64,000 nucleotides of DNA from Stenotrophomonas sp. 364 (lineage in GTDB: Bacteria; Pseudomonadota; Gammaproteobacteria; Xanthomonadales; Xanthomonadaceae). Below, one piece after another: positions 45,039-54,911 of the stretch. The stretch covers positions 1,218,001-1,282,000 of the forward strand of contig NZ_CP047135.1 of assembly GCF_009832905.1 (NCBI RefSeq), in the 5' to 3' direction. Position numbers and translations under genes: made by a program. The notes beneath the pieces were generated by a model. It ran no database searches. It saw only the letters and a list, made by a program, of their open reading frames with translations, and had not been told where the DNA came from. Within the stretch, counting starts at the first letter, position 1. Each line of letters starts with the position of its first letter.

Positions 45039-45188
45039 GTAGTGCCGGGCTCTGCCCGGCACTACCGGGCGAACCCCGCGAACCCAAACAGAACGGTAAT
45101 TCCGGGCTCTGCCCGGCAACCAGGCACATCGTCCGACAGGCCATGGCGATGCCCGCACCAAGAGCAGCCGGGCAGAGCCCGGCTCTAC
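45039..45188. repeat. Three GTAG-type palindromes
   Basis: GTAGTGCCGGGCTCTGCCCG with a full inverse tail ending CACTAC (45039-45065), GTAATTCCGGGCTCTGCCCG (from 45096), and an inverse copy ending GCCCGGCTCTAC (45164-45188) fill the gap between the ParB-like gene and the DUF445 promoter region. The first is nearly a perfect 27-bp palindrome with GTAG at both ends. Confidence 0.85.
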
Positions 45189-45206
45189 GCGGCGCACCGC
45201 TTCACA

Positions 45207-46088
45207 TCACGCGTCTGCGTCTGCCAGCTGCTTGCGCAGCGCCGCCAGCTGCTGGCGCAGGGCGTCGTTTTCCAGCGTCAGCGCGATCACCCGCTGGCGC
45301 AGTTCCGCCGGGCCTTCGCCCAGGGCGTTGAGCGCGTCGGCAATCTCGGCTTCGCGGCTGGGGTCCACCTCGGCGTCACCGTCGGCGCTGTGCAGCACCT
45401 CCTGCACCGGCTTGCGCGGCTTGCGCTTGGCCTCGCGCACGCGCTTGGCCGCCTGCTTCAGCTCGTCCTTGCCGCCCACGGCCGCGGCGCGCTGCTCATC
45501 CTCGGGCAGGTCGGCCACCGCGGCGGCTGCGCTGATCGAGATCACCCCGGTCTTCACTGCTTCCACCAGCTCCGGCGCGGCCTGCTTGTGGATGCGCTCG
45601 ATCATCGTGACCTGGCTGCTGCTCAGGCGCGCTTCGCGGGCCATGTCGGCGCGGCTGACCTTCGGTGCCGGCGCCCATGGCGGGCTGTCCTCGTCGCCTT
45701 CAGGGCTGGCATGGGCGATCTCACCGTCGCTCTCCTTCTGCAGCTGGGCCTGCTCGGCGCGGTGGCGCTCGGCCAGGATGTCGCGCTTGCGCAGGGCCAG
45801 CACGCCGCGCTGGAAGTCGGACACGCTGCGCCGCCCCAGGTGCTGCTCGATCATCCACAGGTGCACGTCGTCCATCGACTGGAAACGGGTGTTCTGCACG
45901 GTCTGGAACGGCAGGCCGTGCTTCTGGCAGATACCGAAGCGGTTATGTCCGTCCACCAGCACATCGCCCCACAGCACCAGCGCATCGCGGCAGCCTTCGG
46001 CCAGGATGCTGCGCTCCAGCGCGTCGTGCTCGTCGGTGGTCAGGGGATCGATGTAGGCCTTCAGTTCTTCTTTGACAACAATGTCCAT
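45207..46088 (-). CDS. ParB-domain protein, orphan
   Basis: The 293 residues have a ParB/Srx-like N-terminal domain (AYIDPLTTDEHDALERSI, WGDVLVDGHNRFGICQKHGL) and a helix-turn-helix part (SRADMAREARLSSSQVTMIERI, SISAAAAVADLPEDEQ). A C-terminal leucine-rich coiled coil is present (ALTLENDALRQQLAALRKQLAD). No parA partner or parS-like array is visible, so it is not a standard chromosome segregation protein. Similar chromosomal proteins in xanthomonads are annotated as plasmid replication/partition related. ATG 46088 is preferred as the start. Confidence 0.82.
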   Translation of the reverse strand: MDIVVKEELKAYIDPLTTDEHDALERSILAEGCRDALVLWGDVLVDGHNRFGICQKHGLPFQTVQNTRFQSMDDVHLWMIEQHLGRRSVSDFQRGVLALRKRDILAERHRAEQAQLQKESDGEIAHASPEGDEDSPPWAPAPKVSRADMAREARLSSSQVTMIERIHKQAAPELVEAVKTGVISISAAAAVADLPEDEQRAAAVGGKDELKQAAKRVREAKRKPRKPVQEVLHSADGDAEVDPSREAEIADALNALGEGPAELRQRVIALTLENDALRQQLAALRKQLADADA

Positions 46089-46186
46089 GCAATCCGGTAC
46101 GCGAGCCAACGTGACCGAACATTGTAATGGGGCGGGGTAGTTGCGTCCCGGTCGCCGGGTTCAGCCAGGCCCTGCGCCATGGCGTA

Positions 46187-47539
46187 TCAGGCGGTGGCGT
46201 TGATCATGTCGCCCAGGATCTCCACGATGCGGTCGATCTGCGCCTTGTCGATGATCAACGGCGGCGACAGCGCGATCACGTCACCCGTGCAGCGCACCAG
46301 CAGGCCGCCCTCGCGGAAGCAGCGCGCGAACACCTCATAGCCACGCGCGCCGGGGGCATCCTTGCGCGGCATCAGCTCCACCGCGCCGATCAGCCCGAAA
46401 TTGCGGATGTCGACCACGTGCGGCAGACCGCGCAGGCTGTGCAGCGCCGATTGCCAGTAGTCGCCCAGCTCGATGGCGCGCTCGAACAGGTGCTCCTCGG
46501 CATAGGTGTCCAGCGTGGCCAGCGCCGCGGCGCAGGCCAGCGGGTGGGCCGAATAGGTATAGCCATGGAACAGCTCGATCGCCGCCGGCGGGCCCTGCAT
46601 GAAGGCCGCATGGACCGCATCGGACACCAGCGTGGCGCCCATCGGCACCGCGCCGTTGGTGAGCCCCTTGGCCAGCGTCATCAGGTCCGGGGTGACGCCA
46701 AAACGCTGCGCGGCAAACGCATTGCCCACCCGGCCGAAGCCGGTGATCACCTCATCGAACACCAGCAGGATGCCGTGCTGGTCGCAGATCTCGCGCAGCC
46801 GCTGCAGGTAGCCAGGCGCCGGCAGGATCACCCCGGCCGAGCCGGCGATCGGTTCGACGAATACCGCTGCAATGGTGGAGGCGTCGTGCAGCGCGATCAG
46901 CCGCTCCAGGTCCTCGGCGAGCTCGGCGCCATGCCGCGGCAGGCCGGCGCTGAAGGCGTTGCGCTCCAGGTCCAGGGTGTGGCGCAGGAAATCGCTGCCG
47001 GCCAGCAGCGAGCCGAACTGCTTGCGGTTGTTGGGCAGCCCGCCAATGGACATGCCGCCGAAACCGACCCCGTGGTAGGCCTTTTCACGGCCGATGAAGC
47101 GGGTGCGCTGCCCCTCGCCGCGCAGGCGGTGGTAGCCCAGCACGATCTTCATCGCGGTATCCACCGCTTCGGAACCGGAATTGCTGAAGAACACATGGTT
47201 CAACGGTGCCGGCGCCAGCGCGGCCAGGCGCTGGGCCAGCACGAACGGCAACGGCGTGCCCATCTGGAAGGGCGGGGCGAAATCCAGCGTGGCCGCCTGC
47301 TGCTGGATCGCCTGCACGATCCGCGGCCGTGCGTGGCCGGCGTTGCAGCACCACAACCCGGCCGCGGCATCCAGCACCGGGCGGTCGTCGACATCGTGGT
47401 AGTACATGCCTTCGGCCCGCACCAGCAGGCGCGGGGACGCCTTGAACTGGCGGTTGGCGCTGAACGGCATCCAGAACGCGTCCATCGCGTCGGGACGCTG
47501 CTGGGACAGGGACGACAACGGGTGTTCGGCACGGCGCAT
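46187..47539 (-). CDS. Class III omega-aminotransferase (SpuC/putrescine-pyruvate type)
   Basis: This PLP transaminase of 450 residues has the class III landmarks FFSNSGSEAVDTAMK, AYHGVGFGG, FDEVITGFGRVG and the PLP lysine K291 in TLAKGLTNG. Its place beside an aldehyde dehydrogenase and the puu/pot genes suggests putrescine or a related omega-amine as donor and pyruvate as acceptor; beta-alanine transaminase is the main alternative. ATG 47539 has GGAG 7 bases upstream and is preferred over the upstream GTG. It is divergent from the dehydrogenase across about 110 bp that includes TATAAA (47614-47619). Confidence 0.88.
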   Translation of the reverse strand: MRRAEHPLSSLSQQRPDAMDAFWMPFSANRQFKASPRLLVRAEGMYYHDVDDRPVLDAAAGLWCCNAGHARPRIVQAIQQQAATLDFAPPFQMGTPLPFVLAQRLAALAPAPLNHVFFSNSGSEAVDTAMKIVLGYHRLRGEGQRTRFIGREKAYHGVGFGGMSIGGLPNNRKQFGSLLAGSDFLRHTLDLERNAFSAGLPRHGAELAEDLERLIALHDASTIAAVFVEPIAGSAGVILPAPGYLQRLREICDQHGILLVFDEVITGFGRVGNAFAAQRFGVTPDLMTLAKGLTNGAVPMGATLVSDAVHAAFMQGPPAAIELFHGYTYSAHPLACAAALATLDTYAEEHLFERAIELGDYWQSALHSLRGLPHVVDIRNFGLIGAVELMPRKDAPGARGYEVFARCFREGGLLVRCTGDVIALSPPLIIDKAQIDRIVEILGDMINATA

Positions 47540-47649
47540 CGGCAACTCCGCAGGGAACCGGATGGTCACGACTCTATCGCAGATGCGTCACGGCGCGGGG
47601 TGAGGACGGTGGGTATAAAGGGGGCCGATATCCACTGCTGGAGACTCCG

Positions 47650-49152
47650 ATGACCGCTGCCCGTACCCGCGAGGAATGGCAACGCCAGGCCGATGCGCTG
47701 GTGGTGAATGGCCAGGCCTTCATCGATGGCCGTTACGTGGACGCCGCCGACGGCGCGCGCTTTGCCTGTATCAGCCCGATCGACGGCCGTGCACTGGCCC
47801 AGGTGGCCGATTGCGGCAGCGCCGACGTGGAGCGCGCGGTGGCTGCCGCGCGGCGCGCCTTCGATGCCGGACACTGGTCGCGCGCCGCGCCGGTCCACCG
47901 CAAGAAGGTGCTGTTGCGGCTGGCCGACCTGGTCGAACAGCATGCCGACGAGCTGGCCCTGCTGGAAAGCCTGGACATGGGCAAGCCGGTCCGCGACGCG
48001 CGCCAGGGCGACCTGCCGGGCGCGGTGCGCTGCCTGCGCTGGACTGCCGAGGCCATCGACAAGCTATACGGCGAGATCGCCCCGACCGCACCGGACACGC
48101 TGGGCCTGGTCAGCCGCGAGCCGGTGGGCGTGGTGGCCGCCATCGTGCCGTGGAACTTCCCGCTGCTGATGGCCTGCTGGAAGATCGCCCCGGCCCTGGC
48201 AGCTGGCAATTCGCTGATCCTCAAGCCGTCCGAGCGCTCGCCGTTGAGTGCAATCCGACTGGCCGCACTGGTCGCCGAGGCCGGCGTTCCCGACGGTGTG
48301 TTCAACGTGTTGCCCGGCGACGGCACCCGCGCCGGCGAACCCCTGGCGCTGCACATGGAGGTGGACGCGCTGGCATTCACCGGGTCCACTGTCGTGGGCA
48401 AGCGGCTGCTGCAGTGCGCCGGGCGGTCCAACCTCAAGCGCACCTGGCTGGAGTGCGGCGGCAAGAGCCCGAACCTGGTGTTCGCCGATGCACCGGACCT
48501 GGACAAGGCCGCCGAAGCGGCCGCCACCGGCATTTTCTACAACCAGGGCGAGGTGTGCACGGCAGCATCGCGGCTGCTGGTGCAGCGCTCGATCCAGGAC
48601 GAATTCGTGACCCGGGTGCTGGCGCACGCGCGGCGCATGCAGCCGGCCCACCCCTTCGACCCGGACGCGCCGATGGGCGCGCTGGTGGACGATCGGCACG
48701 CCGACCAGGTGCTGGACCACATCAACCGTGGCCAGGCCGAAGGCGCGCGCCTGCTGCTGGGCGGCAAGCGGGTGGAGGTGGTGGCCGGGGGCAGCTATGT
48801 GCAGCCCACCGTGTTCGACGAGGTGGATGCCGGCCACAGCATTGCCCGCGAGGAAATCTTCGGGCCGGTGCTGAGCGTGCTGGGCTTCGACCACGAAGCC
48901 GATGCGCTGCGGCTGGCCAACGATTCACGCTACGGCCTGGCCGCCGGTCTGTGGACCCGCGACCTGGGCCGTGCACACCGGGTAGCGCGCCAGCTGCGCG
49001 CAGGCAGCGTGTGGGTGAACCAGTGGGACGGCGGCGACATGACCGCCCCGTTTGGCGGCTACAAACAGTCCGGCATCGGTCGCGACAAATCGTTGCACGC
49101 GTTCGACAAATACACCGAGCTGAAGGCCACCTGGATCCACTTGGGCGATTGA
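47650..49152 (+). CDS. puuC: Aldehyde dehydrogenase, PuuC-like
   Basis: This NAD(P)-dependent aldehyde dehydrogenase has 500 residues, catalytic C303 (GEVCTAAS) and general base E268 (WLECGGKSPN), with the N-terminal Rossmann segment VVAAIVPWNFPLLMA and FTGSTVVGKR. In this setting it should oxidise gamma-glutamyl-aminobutyraldehyde or aminobutyraldehyde formed from putrescine. A strong Shine-Dalgarno TGGAG lies 7 bases before the ATG. The symbol rests on context; other amino-aldehydes are possible. Confidence 0.85.
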   Translation: MTAARTREEWQRQADALVVNGQAFIDGRYVDAADGARFACISPIDGRALAQVADCGSADVERAVAAARRAFDAGHWSRAAPVHRKKVLLRLADLVEQHADELALLESLDMGKPVRDARQGDLPGAVRCLRWTAEAIDKLYGEIAPTAPDTLGLVSREPVGVVAAIVPWNFPLLMACWKIAPALAAGNSLILKPSERSPLSAIRLAALVAEAGVPDGVFNVLPGDGTRAGEPLALHMEVDALAFTGSTVVGKRLLQCAGRSNLKRTWLECGGKSPNLVFADAPDLDKAAEAAATGIFYNQGEVCTAASRLLVQRSIQDEFVTRVLAHARRMQPAHPFDPDAPMGALVDDRHADQVLDHINRGQAEGARLLLGGKRVEVVAGGSYVQPTVFDEVDAGHSIAREEIFGPVLSVLGFDHEADALRLANDSRYGLAAGLWTRDLGRAHRVARQLRAGSVWVNQWDGGDMTAPFGGYKQSGIGRDKSLHAFDKYTELKATWIHLGD

Positions 49153-49258
49153 GCGCGCTGGGCCGGCATGCCGGCGGCGACGGTCACGTCTGCAACCATC
49201 GGCCGCAGCGTCGCGCGGCCATGGCAGAATCGGGCAGCTGCCCTTTTGCGTGTGCCCG

Positions 49259-50551
49259 ATGTCGACTCCTGCCGCACCTGCCGCCAATTCGCCCCGCCGC
49301 ATCCTGCTGGCCAGCCTGATCGGCACCACCATCGAGTTCTTCGACTTCTACATCTACGCCACGGCGGCGGTGCTGGTGTTCCCGCATCTGTTCTTCCCCG
49401 ACAGTAGCGATGGCGCGGCCCTGCTGCAGTCGCTGGCCACCTTCGCGGTGGCCTTCATCGCGCGGCCGGTGGGCTCGGCGGTGTTTGGTCACTACGGCGA
49501 CCGGATCGGGCGCAAGGCCACGCTGGTGGCCGCCCTGTTGACCATGGGCGTGTCCACCGTGGCGATCGGCCTGCTGCCCACGCATGCCAGCATCGGCATC
49601 CTCGCCCCGGCCCTGCTGGCGTTGTGTCGGTTCGGCCAGGGCCTTGGGCTGGGCGGTGAGTGGGGCGGGGCGGTGCTGCTGGCCACCGAGAACGCGCCGC
49701 CGGGCAAGCGCGCCTGGTACGGCATGTTCCCGCAGTTGGGGGCGCCGCTGGGCTTCCTGTTGTCGGCCGGCATCTTCCTGTTGCTGGGCCGGGCGATGAG
49801 CGACGGCGACTTCCTGCAGTGGGGCTGGCGCGTCCCGTTCCTGGCCAGTTCGCTGCTGGTCGCCGTCGGCCTGTGGGTCCGCCTGAACATCCATGAGACC
49901 CCGCAGTTCCAGGCCGCGCTGGACCGCAACGAGCGGGTCAGGCTGCCCATGTGGACGGTCATGCGCGAGCACTTCCTGACCCTGGTGCTGGGCACGCTGG
50001 GCGCGTTCGCCACCTTCGTGCTTTTCTACCTGATGACGGTGTTTACCCTCGGCTACGGCACCACCGTGTTGCAGTACAGCCGCGAGCAGTTCCTGCTGCT
50101 GCAGATGGTGGGCATCCTGTTCTTCGCCGCCGGCATTCCGTTGTCGGCGCTGTACGGCGACCGCTGGGGCACGCGCCGCACCATGATCGTGGCCAGCGGC
50201 CTGATCCTCGCGTTCGGCATCGTGTTCGCCCCGCTGTTCCAGGCCGGCAGCCCGTGGCTGGTGCTGGGCTTCCTGTCGCTGGGCCTGTTCCTGATGGGCC
50301 TCACCTACGGCCCGTGCGGCACCTTCCTGGCTGAAATCTACCCGGTGCAGGTGCGCTATACCGGCGCGTCGCTGTCGTTCAACCTGGCCGGCATCCTCGG
50401 CGCGGCCCCGGCGCCGTACGTAGCCACCTGGTTGGCCGAGCGCTTCGGCCTGCTCGCGGTGGGCTTCTACCTGTGCGGCACCGCCCTGGTGACCATCCTG
50501 GCGCTGCTGGCCATGGGCCGGCGCGCGGCGCTCAGCGGAAGAAGCGCTTGA
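49259..50551 (+). CDS. MFS transporter, metabolite:H+ symporter (MHS) family
   Basis: The 430-residue protein has twelve predicted membrane helices. It begins [25 protein letters not shown], the MHS/ShiA-ProP hallmark, followed by [14 protein letters not shown] between helices 2 and 3. The duplicated loop in the second half is [12 protein letters not shown]. It follows the aldehyde dehydrogenase by 106 bp and could bring in an amine, a carboxylate or a compatible solute. No substrate can be assigned from sequence. Its last 20 bases overlap the 3' end of the convergent bacteriohemerythrin gene. Confidence 0.88.
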   Translation: MSTPAAPAANSPRRILLASLIGTTIEFFDFYIYATAAVLVFPHLFFPDSSDGAALLQSLATFAVAFIARPVGSAVFGHYGDRIGRKATLVAALLTMGVSTVAIGLLPTHASIGILAPALLALCRFGQGLGLGGEWGGAVLLATENAPPGKRAWYGMFPQLGAPLGFLLSAGIFLLLGRAMSDGDFLQWGWRVPFLASSLLVAVGLWVRLNIHETPQFQAALDRNERVRLPMWTVMREHFLTLVLGTLGAFATFVLFYLMTVFTLGYGTTVLQYSREQFLLLQMVGILFFAAGIPLSALYGDRWGTRRTMIVASGLILAFGIVFAPLFQAGSPWLVLGFLSLGLFLMGLTYGPCGTFLAEIYPVQVRYTGASLSFNLAGILGAAPAPYVATWLAERFGLLAVGFYLCGTALVTILALLAMGRRAALSGRSA

Positions 50552-50993
50552 GCGTGCGCCCCAGCCAGTTGCCCTGCTGGTGCTCGCGGGCGAACTGGTT
50601 CAGGTGCTGCTTGACCTGCGGTGCATAGGCCTTGTCGTCGCCACGGATGTGGTTGAACAGCCAGCGCGACAGCATGGTGCGCAGTTCGTCACTGATGTCT
50701 TCGCCGGCCTGGAAACGCAGGCGGTACTCGGCCACGCGCTTGATGAAAATCTCGTGCACGCGCTTGTGCGCCGCGCAGAACGGGTAGCCGGCTTCCTCCA
50801 TCAGCTCTTCCTCGAAGGCGAAGTGCGACATGGTGTAGTCCACCAGTTCGTCGATCACCTCGGCCACCGCCAGCCGCTGCAGGCTGGTCTGCGCCACGTG
50901 CAGGTGGTTGAGCATCTCCACGATCCGCATGTGCTGGTGGTCGATGACGTCGATGCCGATGTTCAGGTCGTCCTGCCAGACCAGAAGTGCCAT
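50532..50993 (-). CDS. Bacteriohemerythrin
   Basis: This single-domain hemerythrin (153 residues) has a non-haem di-iron centre that binds O2. Iron ligands are in [21 protein letters not shown] and NHIRGDD, in the canonical H...HxxxE...HxxxH...HxxxxD order. It has no signal peptide. Suggested roles are oxygen storage or sensing, or delivering oxygen to a partner; the next gene on this strand is a c-di-GMP cyclase. It overlaps the MFS gene by 20 bp at the 3' end. Confidence 0.92.
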   Translation of the reverse strand: MALLVWQDDLNIGIDVIDHQHMRIVEMLNHLHVAQTSLQRLAVAEVIDELVDYTMSHFAFEEELMEEAGYPFCAAHKRVHEIFIKRVAEYRLRFQAGEDISDELRTMLSRWLFNHIRGDDKAYAPQVKQHLNQFAREHQQGNWLGRTLKRFFR

Positions 50994-51063
50994 GGTGCGT
51001 TCCCTGTGGTGTTCAACTGGGAACGACTCTAGGTTGATCGCGACACGCTCGCGTTGATCTCGA

Positions 51064-52404
51064 TCAAGGCGTCAGGGCGGTTTCCCGGGCGGCACTGGCC
51101 ACGCTGGTGCAGCTCACGCGGTTGCGCCCGCCGGCCTTGGCCAGGTACAGCTGGCGGTCGGCCTCGGAGATCAGGCGGTGCAGGGAATCGCGCTGCGGAC
51201 GCAGGCAGCACAGCCCGATGCTCACGGTCATGCGCAGGGTGGTGTCGCCCAGCTTCACCTCCAGCGCCGCAATGCGCTCGCGCAGTATTTCGAAATAGCC
51301 GCGCGCCTCGTCTTCTTCCAGGCCCGGCACCAGCAGGCAGAATTCTTCGCCGCCGAAGCGTGCGATCAGGTCCTGGTCGCGGGCATGGCCAGCCACTGCG
51401 GCGGCCACCGCGCGCAGTGCGTCGTCGCCGGCCTCGTGGCCGTGGGTGTCATTGATGTGCTTGAAGTGGTCGATGTCGATCATCGCTACGGCCACCAGGT
51501 CGTCGTTGTGGTGCAGCTGCGGCAGCTGGCGCTGGCTCTGCTCCAAGAAGCTGCGCCGGTTCGGCAGCCCGGTCAGGAAGTCGCGCGTGGCCAGGTCCTG
51601 CAGGGTGCCGATCAGCTCCAGCTGGTCCACGTTCTGCGAGACCCGGCAGAAGAATTCCTCGCGGGAAAACGGCTTGCGCAGGAAATCGTTGGCCCCGTTC
51701 TTGAGGAAGCGCGGGATCAGCGAGGGGTCGGTGTTGCCGGAAATGCCGATCACCGCCAGCTTGTCGCGCGAGCGCATCGTGCGCAGCCGGCGGGTGAATT
51801 CCACGCCTTCCATCCCCGGCATTTCCTGGTCCACCACCGCCAGCCGGATCGCCGGGTGCGCCTCGATCGCCTTCAGGCCCTCGGCGCCGTCGGCCGCCTC
51901 GTAGACGGTATGGCCGTACATGCGCAGCAGCGAGGCGGCGTACATCCGCGCCGACATCGAATCATCCACCACCAGGGCCGCGATGCGCCGGTTGCGCTCC
52001 AGCCGCTGCACCAGCCACACCAGGTAGTCGATGCTGCCGGGGGTGTTCTTCAGGACGTAGTCGATGATCTGCTGCTGCAGCACGCGCTTGCGCAGGTCTT
52101 CGTCGTAGACGCCGCTGACCACCACCGTGGGCAGCCCGCGCGACAGGAAGAACTCTACCACGTGGTCGCGGTCGCCGTCGGCCAGCACCAGCCCGGTCAG
52201 CACCAGGAACCAGCCTTGTTCCTCGTCCAGCAGCCGTCCGGCCTCGGCCAGGCTTGTGGCGACGAACACCGGCAGCTCCAGCCGCTGCTCGATCGCCTCG
52301 CGCAGCATGCTGGTGAAGGTGCGCGAGTTTTCCACCAGCAGGATCCGCTGGGGTAAGGCATCACCGGGGTCGCTGTCGAAAGCGCCCTGCAACAGAGCCG
52401 GCAT
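51064..52404 (-). CDS. Tandem-receiver diguanylate cyclase response regulator
   Basis: The 446-residue protein has two receiver domains and a GGDEF domain. Receiver 2 keeps D147/D148 and phospho-acceptor D192 (AVVDQEMPG). Receiver 1 is degenerate: the usual aspartate is T70 ([12 protein letters not shown]) and the acidic pair is replaced by E25-N26, while the lysine K119 remains. GGEEF (351-355) and an inhibitory site R342-D-Q-D345 indicate an active, feedback-controlled c-di-GMP synthase. ATG 52404 is preferred. No cognate kinase is adjacent; the MASE1 protein at 53283 is a possible but unproven partner. Confidence 0.9.
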   Translation of the reverse strand: MPALLQGAFDSDPGDALPQRILLVENSRTFTSMLREAIEQRLELPVFVATSLAEAGRLLDEEQGWFLVLTGLVLADGDRDHVVEFFLSRGLPTVVVSGVYDEDLRKRVLQQQIIDYVLKNTPGSIDYLVWLVQRLERNRRIAALVVDDSMSARMYAASLLRMYGHTVYEAADGAEGLKAIEAHPAIRLAVVDQEMPGMEGVEFTRRLRTMRSRDKLAVIGISGNTDPSLIPRFLKNGANDFLRKPFSREEFFCRVSQNVDQLELIGTLQDLATRDFLTGLPNRRSFLEQSQRQLPQLHHNDDLVAVAMIDIDHFKHINDTHGHEAGDDALRAVAAAVAGHARDQDLIARFGGEEFCLLVPGLEEDEARGYFEILRERIAALEVKLGDTTLRMTVSIGLCCLRPQRDSLHRLISEADRQLYLAKAGGRNRVSCTSVASAARETALTP

Positions 52405-52736
52405 GTGGCGTACGCTCGATTTCGAGTGGGTCGGCAGATATAGCGGCGATTTCACATGCAACTTTAGGGTGGATGTGTGGCTGGCAGTGCGGCGGTGCCG
52501 GTCGGGACGGGCGGGGTAGGCCAGTCCTCTGCCGGGACTTTTGGCGCCAGATGGGGACCCGGAACACGCCTGCCGCGCGGTGCAAAAGACTGAGGACTCT
52601 GCTGGAGCTCATGCCGTCGCTGGCGGGGCGAGCCAAAAAGGGTCATTTCGCTTTAGGAATACTGTCAAAGAATATGTCCCCGCGGCAACGATAGAATCAA
52701 CTGGCTGTTTCCATTACTTATACTCCGGAGGTGCTT
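52405..52736. other. Intergenic stretch without a recognised gene
   Basis: These 332 bases lie between two divergently transcribed genes. No long frame with typical codon use was seen. The last 120 or so bases are notably AT-rich for this genome and contain TATACT (52720-52725) and a clear Shine-Dalgarno, consistent with a promoter for the following secreted-protein gene. Confidence 0.4.
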
Positions 52737-53183
52737 GTGCGAATTTTCCGCGTTCGTGATGTGGTTTTGGTCGTGAGCCTGCTCTCGATGCCGTTCGTTG
52801 CGGCAGCCGCCTGCTGTCCGAGCGATGGCAACGGCATTGCGTTGGCGAAAAGCGGCATGGGGGAATCGCTTCCGCTGGCTGTGAACCTGAGTCAGGATCC
52901 CAACTGGCGCGTATACGGTTTTGAGCGCGATGGAATCTCGTATTACCAGGTAAATGATCTTGCGGGCCAGGTGCGCGTGATCGTGGGCAAGATCGACGAT
53001 CAATTCTTCACCTTACCAGCCGGTAAGAGTCCCGCACGCACCTCGTTGCCGTCCCAGCGCCTGGTCGTGCCGGGCAACGCCGTGCGCCGCGAGGTGTACA
53101 GGCGTGCCGAGTTCGCGCTGGTGGTCTACGGCGAGGGCAATGACGCCATCTGGTCCGTCGAGGTTCCCGCCAACGGCGGTTGA
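52737..53183 (+). CDS. Small exported protein of unknown function
   Basis: The 148 residues have a signal peptide (VVLVVSLLSMPFVAAA) and a mature N-terminus starting with two cysteines (CCPSDG). About 120 residues of beta-rich sequence follow, with no recognised domain. GTG 52737 lies 6 bases after GGAG and is preferred over GTG 52731. Codon use is less GC-biased than in neighbours, suggesting foreign origin or low expression. It stands alone between a divergent cyclase gene and a convergent MASE1 gene. Confidence 0.7.
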   Translation: MRIFRVRDVVLVVSLLSMPFVAAAACCPSDGNGIALAKSGMGESLPLAVNLSQDPNWRVYGFERDGISYYQVNDLAGQVRVIVGKIDDQFFTLPAGKSPARTSLPSQRLVVPGNAVRREVYRRAEFALVVYGEGNDAIWSVEVPANGG

Positions 53184-53282
53184 TGTCCCCGCGCGATGCA
53201 GCGCGGAACTGAAAACGTCTGCAGGTGGCTGAGGCCACCTGCAGATCCGTCCGCAGCGATCTGCAGGGCGCCTGGACCGACG

Positions 53283-54911
53283 CTAGAGTGCGTTCTCGCG
53301 CAGCACGAGCGGGGTCTGCACTGGCTGTCTGGAGGCAGGTGCGGGCGCATCTACCAGCAGCATTCGGACACGATTGCGGTGGCAGGTCACTGCTCCGCCA
53401 TAGGCCAACGCACGCGCCGCCAGACGTTCGGAGACCAAGGCCATGGTTGCCGGGGAAAGGGTGCGGTTGACGTCCAACAGCCCCACGGTGACCAAAATGC
53501 CGCGATGCTGCTGGACCTGACCGCAACGCGCACGTACTTGAATCTGCCCGTACTCGTTCTTGAGGAGAATGGATACCGCGTCGGTCAATGTCCGGTACGT
53601 GGCCAACTGAAGTCCTACGCTCAACCTGCACGGGTCTCCACCCAGGCGAGGGCGCGACACCCTGTCGGTCGCATCCCAGGCTTCGCGGGCACCGCTTACC
53701 TGCAGGGCAAGATAAAGGCCCACCTGCTCAAGTGCTGTTGGGTACACCATGCTGGTCTGCTCACGGAATTGCCGCGAATGGGCCGCCGAGGCACGCAGCA
53801 GCCGCTCGGCAGGCTCGTGGTGGCCATGCCGCCTGAGCAGTTCAACTGTTTCCTGGATGGATACGTCCAAGCCATCGGCGATCTTTCTCAGGCCCAGCGC
53901 CCGTTCGCGCAGGTCCATCTCACTGGCGATGTGTGCGGTCCGGGAAAGGATGAGTGCCCGCTTGCCATCCTGGTCGCGGCGCGCGTACTGGTGGAAGTAG
54001 TGACTGATCTGTGCGCCCAAGGCGAGAAGCGCAGTACCGGCAAGCGCAATGATCTGCTGCGTGGCGAAGGTAGGCGCGTCGAACGAGCCGGGCAGGCCGG
54101 TGCTTGGTGTGGTCGCGCTGATGATCAGGTTCAGCAGCGGCACACCTACCGCGGCGCCACGCCAGCCGTGCATGCAGGTCAAGGCAACCACGGGCAACGC
54201 CATCATCAGTTGCAGGCTGGTTTTGGTCGCGTCACCATCGGCGGCGGCCAGCCGGGTCACAATGGCAAGCACCAGCAGCAAAGAGAGCGCAATGACCGTC
54301 GGTAGCCCTCGCCATGCCTGCCAGTCGTAGCGCGCTCCGCGTTTCGTCCAGAGCAGGGCCAAGGGGGCGAGCGTCAATATTCCGATGTAATCGCCCAGTG
54401 CGAATCGTGCTGCGCTGCTGAGAATGGGCAGGCTGGGCGGTATGGGCCACAACAGATGCGACAGTCCAAGCTTCAGAACGGTGGCTACCAGTGCGGCGGT
54501 CGCGGCAACCGAGAGAAGCCACACCTCCGCCTGCGCCGTCATCATCTTGCGATGCAGGCGCACCACCAGCGCCACCGCCGGCATCATGCATGCCGACGCG
54601 ATCACCACCCAGGTCAGCCCGTACTTGTCGATCATGGGATACCGCATCTGGGCGAAGTACGCGTATTCGCCCAGGATCAGGTATGGCCAGAAGCGGGCAG
54701 GGCAGAGCAGCAGGGCGGCAACCCGGACGCCAGCGGGCAGATAGAACTGATCAAGCGATACCTGTCGTGCACCCCAACAGGCGAAGGCGTACACCAATGC
54801 AACGGCGAACCCGGCCGGCCGGATACGCAGGTTGAGTTGAAGTCCATTTCTCCACCAATCCAATCGTTGGTTCCTCCTGCTGTTCGTGCCCATACCCGCG
54901 CGGGTCGACAT
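53283..54911 (-). CDS. MASE1-domain membrane sensor with a degenerate kinase-like C-terminus
   Basis: The 542-residue protein has an N-terminal MASE1-type integral membrane sensor of about eight helices (to about residue 285), followed by a cytoplasmic half that resembles a NarX/DesK-type kinase. YPTALEQVGLYLALQVSG and LQLATYRTLTDAV align in outline with kinase dimerisation and ATPase motifs. The phosphoacceptor histidine, the N-box asparagine and clear G-boxes are missing. It is therefore unlikely to phosphorylate by itself. A scaffold or sensor passing its state to a partner is more likely. ATG 54911 has no evident Shine-Dalgarno. Confidence 0.75.
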   Translation of the reverse strand: MSTRAGMGTNSRRNQRLDWWRNGLQLNLRIRPAGFAVALVYAFACWGARQVSLDQFYLPAGVRVAALLLCPARFWPYLILGEYAYFAQMRYPMIDKYGLTWVVIASACMMPAVALVVRLHRKMMTAQAEVWLLSVAATAALVATVLKLGLSHLLWPIPPSLPILSSAARFALGDYIGILTLAPLALLWTKRGARYDWQAWRGLPTVIALSLLLVLAIVTRLAAADGDATKTSLQLMMALPVVALTCMHGWRGAAVGVPLLNLIISATTPSTGLPGSFDAPTFATQQIIALAGTALLALGAQISHYFHQYARRDQDGKRALILSRTAHIASEMDLRERALGLRKIADGLDVSIQETVELLRRHGHHEPAERLLRASAAHSRQFREQTSMVYPTALEQVGLYLALQVSGAREAWDATDRVSRPRLGGDPCRLSVGLQLATYRTLTDAVSILLKNEYGQIQVRARCGQVQQHRGILVTVGLLDVNRTLSPATMALVSERLAARALAYGGAVTCHRNRVRMLLVDAPAPASRQPVQTPLVLRENAL

